A stretch of 64,000 nt of DNA from positions 3,775,245 to 3,839,244 of the forward strand of contig NC_051119.1 in NCBI RefSeq assembly GCF_014839805.1. Direction: 5' to 3'. The notes beneath the pieces were generated by a model. It saw only the letters and a program-made list of their open reading frames with translations, had not been told where the DNA came from and searched no databases. Position 1 is the first letter of the stretch; each line of letters begins with the position of its first letter. Source of the DNA: Manduca sexta (lineage: Eukaryota > Arthropoda > Insecta > Lepidoptera > Sphingidae). The position numbers were made by a program, and so were the translations under genes. Of this stretch, positions 57,743 to 64,000 are shown in pieces.

Positions 57743-57767
57743 TAAAAAGTCTTCCTTTTTATACAGG

Positions 57768-57892
57768 GATGGCAGAGTGACCACATTGTACTGATGGTAA
57801 GTGGAGTGGGGTCCAATAGAAAGTCGACTGACGAGAGATGATTACCCCTCGACAGTAAGTATAATTATGCCGGCCTTTTGGACACGGCCAGC
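57768..57892 (-). repeat. S4 SINE-like repeat, partial
   Basis: GTGGAGTGGGGTCCAATAGA, GTCGACTGACGAGAGATGAT and CAGTAAGTATAATTATGCCG. Confidence 0.5.
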
Positions 57893-57992
57893 ATATTTCC
57901 TTCTCAAGATCTAAATCTATTTCCATGGCAAATGTCAGCGACCTTCGTTCAGTAGTTTCTGACACAGATACGACGGGGGACTTTGTTTTTAA

Positions 57993-58608
57993 TCTATATA
58001 TATAAAAATGAATCCCTATTTCCCTTGGTCACGCCATCACGCGTGAACGGCTGGACCGATTTCACTATATTTTTTTTTGTTGTGTTTGTTATTGTCAGGA
58101 GAAGGTTCTTATGAAAGAAATAATAATAATAATATCAGCCCTGTATTGTATACTTGCCCACTGCTGAGCACGGGCCTCCTCTACTACTGAGAGGGATTAG
58201 GCCTTAGTCCACCACGCTGGCCTAGTGCGGATTGGTAGACTTCACACACCTTCGAAATTCCTATAGAGAACTTCTCAGATGTACAGGTTTCCTCACGATG
58301 TTTTCCTTCACCGTTAAAGTGAACGATAAATTCACAAAGAATACACACATGATTTTTAGAAAAGTCAGAGGTGTGTGCCCTTGCGATTTGAACCTGCGGA
58401 CATTCGTCTTGGCAGTCCGTTCCATACCCAACTAGGCTATCGCCGCAATGAAAGAAAAAATTAAAAAAATTGCGCGGAAAATTAGAAAACTTAACGAAAA
58501 TATTAATTTTATTTAACTGTCAATTGTTTGAAATAACTGTCAGCGATTGACAGAATGCGCGCTGCAAACTCATAGTTAAGACAGGACAACGACTGTCGGG
58601 TCAACTAG
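57993..58608 (+). mobile_element. H2 short Helitron interrupted by an S1 SINE
   Basis: TCTATATATATAAAAATGAA to GTCGGGTCAACTAG, flanked by A 57992 and T 58609. Without the SINE it would be close to the size of the 13426 copy. Confidence 0.75.
58121..58447 (-). repeat. S1 SINE nested in the H2 Helitron
   Basis: Tail at the left (TAATAATAATAATATCAGCC), head at the right (GGCTATCGCCGC). Flanked by ATGAAAGAAA at 58111-58120 and 58448-58457. Confidence 0.8.
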
Positions 58609-58869
58609 TATAAGGATAATAATGCGATTGCCGAGTACTGTGCCAAACAACGACAAAGCGTCTTTGATGAAAGCCAAATATTTCACCGTCCAATTATGAA
58701 GCCTGGAAGTTTTCGCAGGTAATTTCCCTAAATTTCCCCGCATAGATAACTTCCATCGTGTAATATCTCACGAGTTTGTTTTACCGTAAAAATATGAATT
58801 ATTCTTTCTCATTATAAGTTTATAAACGGTGCATTTAATGATGTGAAGAAATTACCAATTTCAACCGAC

Positions 58870-59105
58870 TCATGGTAGGATTTTGTATCCGCCCGTATAG
58901 CGATCATCATACAAAAAGGTGTCAAAACCCATCATAGTGGTCTAGGTGTGTTGCATTCCGGAATTGGCCTGTGTATATCCGGTTCCAACAGGCCGGCATA
59001 ATTGTGTCGATTGCCGAGGGGTAATCATCTCTTGTCAGTCGGCATGCTATTGAACTCCACTCCACTTACCATCAGGTGCAGCGGGGTCAATTTCCCTATA
59101 AAAAG
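58870..59105 (+). repeat. S4 SINE-like repeat
   Basis: ATGGTAGGATTTTGTATCCG, ATCTCTTGTCAGTCGGCATG and CACTTACCATCAGGTGCAGC. Confidence 0.6.
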
Positions 59106-59144
59106 CAAACAAACTTCCAACAATGGAGGAGGTACTCAACACAA

Positions 59145-59245
59145 CTTCTCATGCGTGTTCCGTCCCATGATGTGATAGGGGGCGAGCCTACCATCATGTC
59201 GGACACAGTTTCAAGTTTCCAGGATAATACTGAACAGAAACCTCT
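59145..59245 (-). repeat. S2 SINE fragment
   Basis: GTTCCGTCCCATGATGTGAT and AGGGGGCGAGCCTACC, S2 3' half in minus orientation. Confidence 0.5.
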
Positions 59246-60560
59246 GTCATCACTGTAACATTACCATCATAAACTTTGCCGTCAGATTAGCGACTAGTCG
59301 TATACCGCGTAGGCGTTTTGCAACATGTTTGGAATTTTGTCGACCTGACCCTACATTGGAGAGAGGCTAGGTAGAGTCAATAACCTCATATCGATGGCTC
59401 CTACGTATATAATCGTATCCCACAATTTTGTTGTTTTTAATTTTTTGTGTTTTCTAAATGAACTAGATGAGTTCCATGAACTGTGTAAATTTGAAAGTCA
59501 AATATTGAAAATTAAGTATTTTAGATTTCCGTTTTCTATCGTATGTTGTTTTTGCATGCGACGTAACTGATCGTATTTACTTTGGCCACATTTTTACGGG
59601 GGGAGAAGGGTCAAGCGCCGTGCGTCGTATGTATCACTTACCGGTCGATACGTTGAGCATACGCATGTTCGAACCTAAAATATTAGTTTAACTCGATGTG
59701 AGCATTATTGATTGGTTCTACTAGAAATATGTAATTACATATTTCTACCTATCAAGAAATATTCACGAACACAAAAACTCTGTGTTATCTGCTTGTTGAT
59801 TGGTTTAAAATGACGACAATGTTTGTAACGTTGTAAATAAAAATGAAGAGGATCATTGCATTTCAAACAATTATGCTGAAAACAGGCTATTGGGTAAGTC
59901 TTTTTGAATTATATTTGTAATATTTACGCAGTTTATTATAAAATTCAATTTTTAGTAATGCTTATTAAACAAATCAAGTAAGAATATGGTTAGTAGCACA
60001 TAAGATTATGTACGTTGTTTTTGTTTTTAAAATTGTATCGCATGTAACACATACATTTTTTTACATCGATCATTATCGAAAGTTATTTATCGTATCTAAT
60101 ACATGCAATATTTTACTTAGTTCGCACAAAAGTGTTTACTATCGTATTTATAACTTAATATAATTTACGTCGCTCTATCTCTTATCGTAACTATCAATAC
60201 AATAGTATACACGGAACTCAACAAAAATAATGCTGTTTTATGTCAGTTTTTTAATGTTTCAGCCTCTCCGTTACCAGCCAGGGCCGACCTTATTGAAATT
60301 TTAGCCCTTTCTGAACTCTTGGGTGAAGATTTTGAAAGTATATCACCAACATTAACGACTTTAACTACTTGTGATATTATCTATGAGGTTATTTAAAAAT
60401 TCGGTATTATTATTATTATTTTATTATTGATGGACTTTGTATGGTGATTGTTTTTCTCCATACAAAGCAAATGAGATGAATCATGTAAATTTTCTTGTTT
60501 TAAAGTTGACGCTACAAGATAAAAATTGGTAAAAAAATTTGTAGGGTAATACTTTTCAGT
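59246..60560. other. Spacer with one unexplained short open stretch
   Basis: An uninterrupted frame at about 60225-60396 reads ARADLIEILALSELLGEDFE before a TAA. There is no ATG in frame, and a TTTCAG acceptor-like site sits at 60261. No family recognised and no matching upstream exon in phase. Confidence 0.3.
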
Positions 60561-60639
60561 GCTCTATGATCAAAGAATTAAAACTACTAGCCTTAATATC
60601 ATTCTACATAAATATGACTGATGAACAGAAGTGTATGAC

Positions 60640-60975
60640 AATTGTTCATACCATAATTCTACCCATAGGGGTAGAGAGAGACTGGATTGCCATTTTGAAA
60701 GATGCTGACATACTTCTCTCGCTTTCTCCACCTTCATCAATCTTTTCATGCATTCCCGACGGTTCCGGGTACTTTTGACCTGACCTATACTAAGAATGTC
60801 AGATATCTGACATTCAAAGGTACGGTGCGGTCGACCTCTATCAGCTCTTCCATCCACATTCGCCTTATAGACCGTCTTTGTCAGTCTCTTATCATCCATC
60901 CTCTTCAAATGCCCAAACCACCTTACACTGTATGAAAATTGTGACGAAAATGAATACCCGGCGTCGACAACAAAA
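60640..60975 (-). repeat. Non-LTR RT C-terminal remnant
   Basis: The minus-strand frame has RWFGHLKRMDDKRLTKTVY, GRADRGRPHRTF and STRNRRECMKRLMKVEKARE, the familiar C-terminal tail of lepidopteran LINE reverse transcriptases. 5' truncated; same family as 28160. Confidence 0.65.
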
Positions 60976-61354
60976 CAACGTATCTGTAAATCCAATTTAC
61001 TACAATTCATTGGGCATACATTAAGCGAAAAATATTTGATTAAGTCTTTTGTACTAGTGGTGTCATTTTAAAAATTCACCACAGTTTTTACAAAGACCTT
61101 TCATTAGAACCTTTATCCTCTCGATATCGAGAGAGAGACTTATGAGAAAGATTCAGAATAAGACATCATTATCTTCTCAAACCGTTATAGAAGATACCGA
61201 TTGTTCCTTATGACGGTTACGAGATCTCTTTCATTCTTGATTTTAAGATTATCTTAAGTACAGTTAATCATGTCATCACTAATCCTTGAAACTTAAAATG
61301 AGCTATGTAGATATTATTTCATTTATATTTTACACTTTATATACGTAAAATGTG

Positions 61355-62010
61355 TAAAGGGCATTCTCTACCAGCTAACCTTTGTGTGATGGAGTCATGA
61401 AGGCAATAAAGATAAGCGTAAAAAAAATATAATATGGGATGAATAAAAATTGTTAAAAATAATAAAATAAATGTTAATATTAAAAAATGTAATAAATAAA
61501 AATATAACTACACAGACATACATATGTTAGGCAACAGCAGTAGAACCTTAGCTTTGGATGCAAAATGATTCGTTGTCGTCCTAATATCGAGTGAGAGTGC
61601 ATTCCGGAGAAGAATGGATTGATTTGCAAAGGAAGAGGTGAGTAAAGTCGAAACTGTGAGAGGGACACTTAACTAGAAGATTGTTTGAGGAGCGAAGGTT
61701 TTTATTATGAGTACTACTTAGGTACTGGAATTGAGAAGGTAATTAGGAAGGAGACTTAGAATGTGAAAGTATAGTGAATGCCTGCAAAGAACGGCGTTAA
61801 CGTGACGGGCAGCCATTTCAACTGTGAGCGGTAGGAAGACACATAGCCATATTTACGGAGATTCAAAATGAATCGAATGCAGTTATTCAGGAGGCAGTCA
61901 AGTTCATTGAATTGGTCTGCATTCAGATCAACATAGCACGCATCACCGTAGTCTGTTATAGAAAAGATAAGGGATTACACAAGCCTTGCCTTAGTTTTGC
62001 TAGGGAGAAA
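61355..62010 (-). repeat. Jockey/CR1-like LINE remnant
   Basis: The minus-strand frame at about 61985-61800 encodes ITDYGDACYVDLNADQFNEL, then CIRFILNLRKYGYVSSYRSQ and LKWLPV, a typical RT C-terminal segment. Further 3' the frame is broken (SLSQFRLYSPLPLQINPFF). The 3' end block at 61360 matches 52520. Confidence 0.6.
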
Positions 62011-64000
62011 GTTTTTCAAACGATAAAGAGCAGGCAGAGTACTCATAACTTACTGACAAACAGAGTTTATTATGTTATGTTTTATATGATATTAAATGAG
62101 CTTTTAAATGATTTTAGATAGCCATTATTACTACTTTTACGGGTTAATGTTCCGTATGAAAGTTACCTACTAAATCTTTCTTATAACGACTGTTAAAACC
62201 TAATTAATAAAAAGATTATTACGTAAATTTTGATGCTCAATTATAATACTGCCAATCTATACATAATAAATATCTAGTATATAAATTAAACTTTTATACC
62301 TAGATGTCATTGTGATTCTAGAAAATTAAGGGTAATGAAAGGGTCACTTTGTTTATTTAAGATAACATTTAGTTCCTTGTTGCATGTACGTAGGTAAAAA
62401 AAATTACCTATACATTGGTTACATACATTTCAACTTGTATACCCAGAAAAAAACGAGAAATTGTGTGTTAATTTCATAATTATCTTTGGCTATTTATTAC
62501 TGTATAAGAATAGTACCCACCTAAATACTTTATAATAAATATAACTTATGGTAAAATTTACTGTTTTTATTTAAAACTATTTTAACTATTAAACTATTAT
62601 ATTAAAAATCCAGATTATTTAATATAATATTATAATATAAATACATTTTTGATCACCTAATCATCACATACACTAATCAAGTAAATTTACAATGTACGCG
62701 GTTAATTATGGCATGTATGTGTTACGTCTCAATTTTACTTTAATAAGATCATTGTATACTACCGTAACTTTTATATACGATATTTCTATAAAAATTTAAG
62801 CAGGCGTAAAAAATCGTAAGTAGCACTTACTATTTTTTTACCATATGCATTTCCGACAGAAATCATCGTAACTGCAATATTTAAAAAACTACAAATAATC
62901 AATATTTTATTCCTACTCTATATTGTGCCTCCCTAGATCATCTATGCATAGATTAAATTTCAAAACAAAAGGGTTAAAATTAACGATACGGTGCAAGAAA
63001 ACACCTTTAAAGCTCTGTCCTGTAAAAAGTGCAAAACAAACATACGATTATATACGTAGGAGCCATCGATATAATGATTTCCTATGTTTACGCGAATGTT
63101 AGACATTGAAATTAAACTAATTTTCGGATTCTATCGCAGTATTAGTATTTTATTTTTTCCCGACGTTTCGAAGACTTTGCAGCCTTCATGGTCACGGGGG
63201 GACTCAGACCTCATATAACTATAGAAACAGAAGTTTCAGACGTATTGAAATAGATTTTGTATGGTACGTGTAAACGTAGAATTTAATTGTTTAATTTATC
63301 TATTGTAGTTTTGACTTGGGTGTATGGTATACAAAAACGTACAAATTGTTTCAATTATGATTTATGTTTGAATATTAGTCATTTATATAAAACTATTTAC
63401 GGATTTTATCGCGGTTTTTTATATTATTATTTTCTCCCAACGTTTCGAAGACTGCAGCCTTCATGGTCATACTTTTTATTTTTTTGCTCTCCTCTATACG
63501 AACTTTAATCATGACAAATATCTAAATCTTCGTTCGCGTAATGTGTTTAAAAATAGTTATTAATCATAATACAAGATATTTTTGTATACTATAAAACCGA
63601 CACACACAAATTAGATTTTGCTGTAAAGGATCACATAATATACAAAAATAATAACAATGAAAATTAACGCGGAATTGATAGATCAAGCACACCGCACGTA
63701 CCGCCGCGCCGCAAGGAACGAGCGGGACATGTGCGGGGCTGCGGGGTGGGGTAGGGTGTGCTTGTAATGGTCGGCTATAGTAGTAGGTATCAGGGAGCGA
63801 CCGACATGCACCGAATTTTTATTTAGAAAAAATCTCTTTTTTTTTTAATGGTTATCTAACCAGCTTGACGAAATTTTAATGATTTTGGAATAAAATTTAA
63901 CATATTATTATATTGACATGTTACAAATTAGTGCAATGGATTCTGCTCCGGATTCTCGACAAACTAATTTCGGGTTTGTAATATACTAAAAATAATATTG
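62011..64000. other. Spacer to the right edge
   Basis: No supported gene. Two copies of a short block (CGACGTTTCGAAGACTTTGC / CAACGTTTCGAAGACTGCAG, followed by AGCCTTCATGGTCA) lie at about 63160 and 63440 and recur near 53600 in reverse. A GC-rich spot lies at 63684-63763. Confidence 0.35.

Noticed and set aside
57266..57784. 172-aa reading frame on the minus strand
   Set aside because: It runs across an S2 SINE and flanking repeats. The same peptide pieces (PIAISGTNFRLRADTEQKNP) appear wherever S2 occurs, so it is repeat-derived.

Overview
This window looks like eukaryotic nuclear DNA from a moth or butterfly (Lepidoptera). It is AT-rich, its genes have GT-AG introns, and it is dense in SINEs, rolling-circle Helitrons ending in CTAG, and MITEs of lepidopteran type. 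The only well-supported protein-coding content is a cluster of insect UDP-glycosyltransferase (UGT) genes. These are ER-membrane enzymes that transfer a sugar from a UDP-sugar to small lipophilic molecules such as plant toxins, insecticides, pigments and hormones. No rRNA, functional tRNA, CRISPR or intact transposase/reverse transcriptase gene was seen.

Layout. UGT-A lies at about 0.5-2.2 kb on the minus strand and lacks its last two exons, which lie beyond the left edge. UGT-B (3.0-6.2 kb, minus) is complete with four exons. A repeat-filled gap of about 13 kb follows. UGT-C (19.0-21.6 kb, plus) is a 5'-truncated pseudogene with a nonsense codon. UGT-D (27.1-32.6 kb, minus) and UGT-E (33.6-37.9 kb, minus) are complete and encode 518 residues each by my splice model. 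All copies share one architecture: a large exon 1 (signal peptide and acceptor-binding half), exon 2 of 220-223 nt, exon 3 of 220 nt carrying the UGT signature, and exon 4 with the transmembrane anchor and a KxKxx ER-retrieval tail. Splice phases are 0, 1 and 2. A and B resemble each other, as do C, D and E. D and E look like a tandem duplication. C is an inverted copy of D, introns included.

From about 38 kb to the right edge I find no convincing gene. That half is a repeat sink: tRNA-derived SINEs, Helitrons, LINE 3' ends and MITEs, often nested inside one another. Many insertions can be dated relative to each other from target-site duplications or from A|T Helitron junctions. The best case is at 24.2-27.0 kb, where a Helitron inserted into a second Helitron, which itself sits inside an older SINE-like repeat.

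Working names for repeat families (S1-S4, H2, R330 and so on) are mine. Family identities are from recognition, not from a database search.
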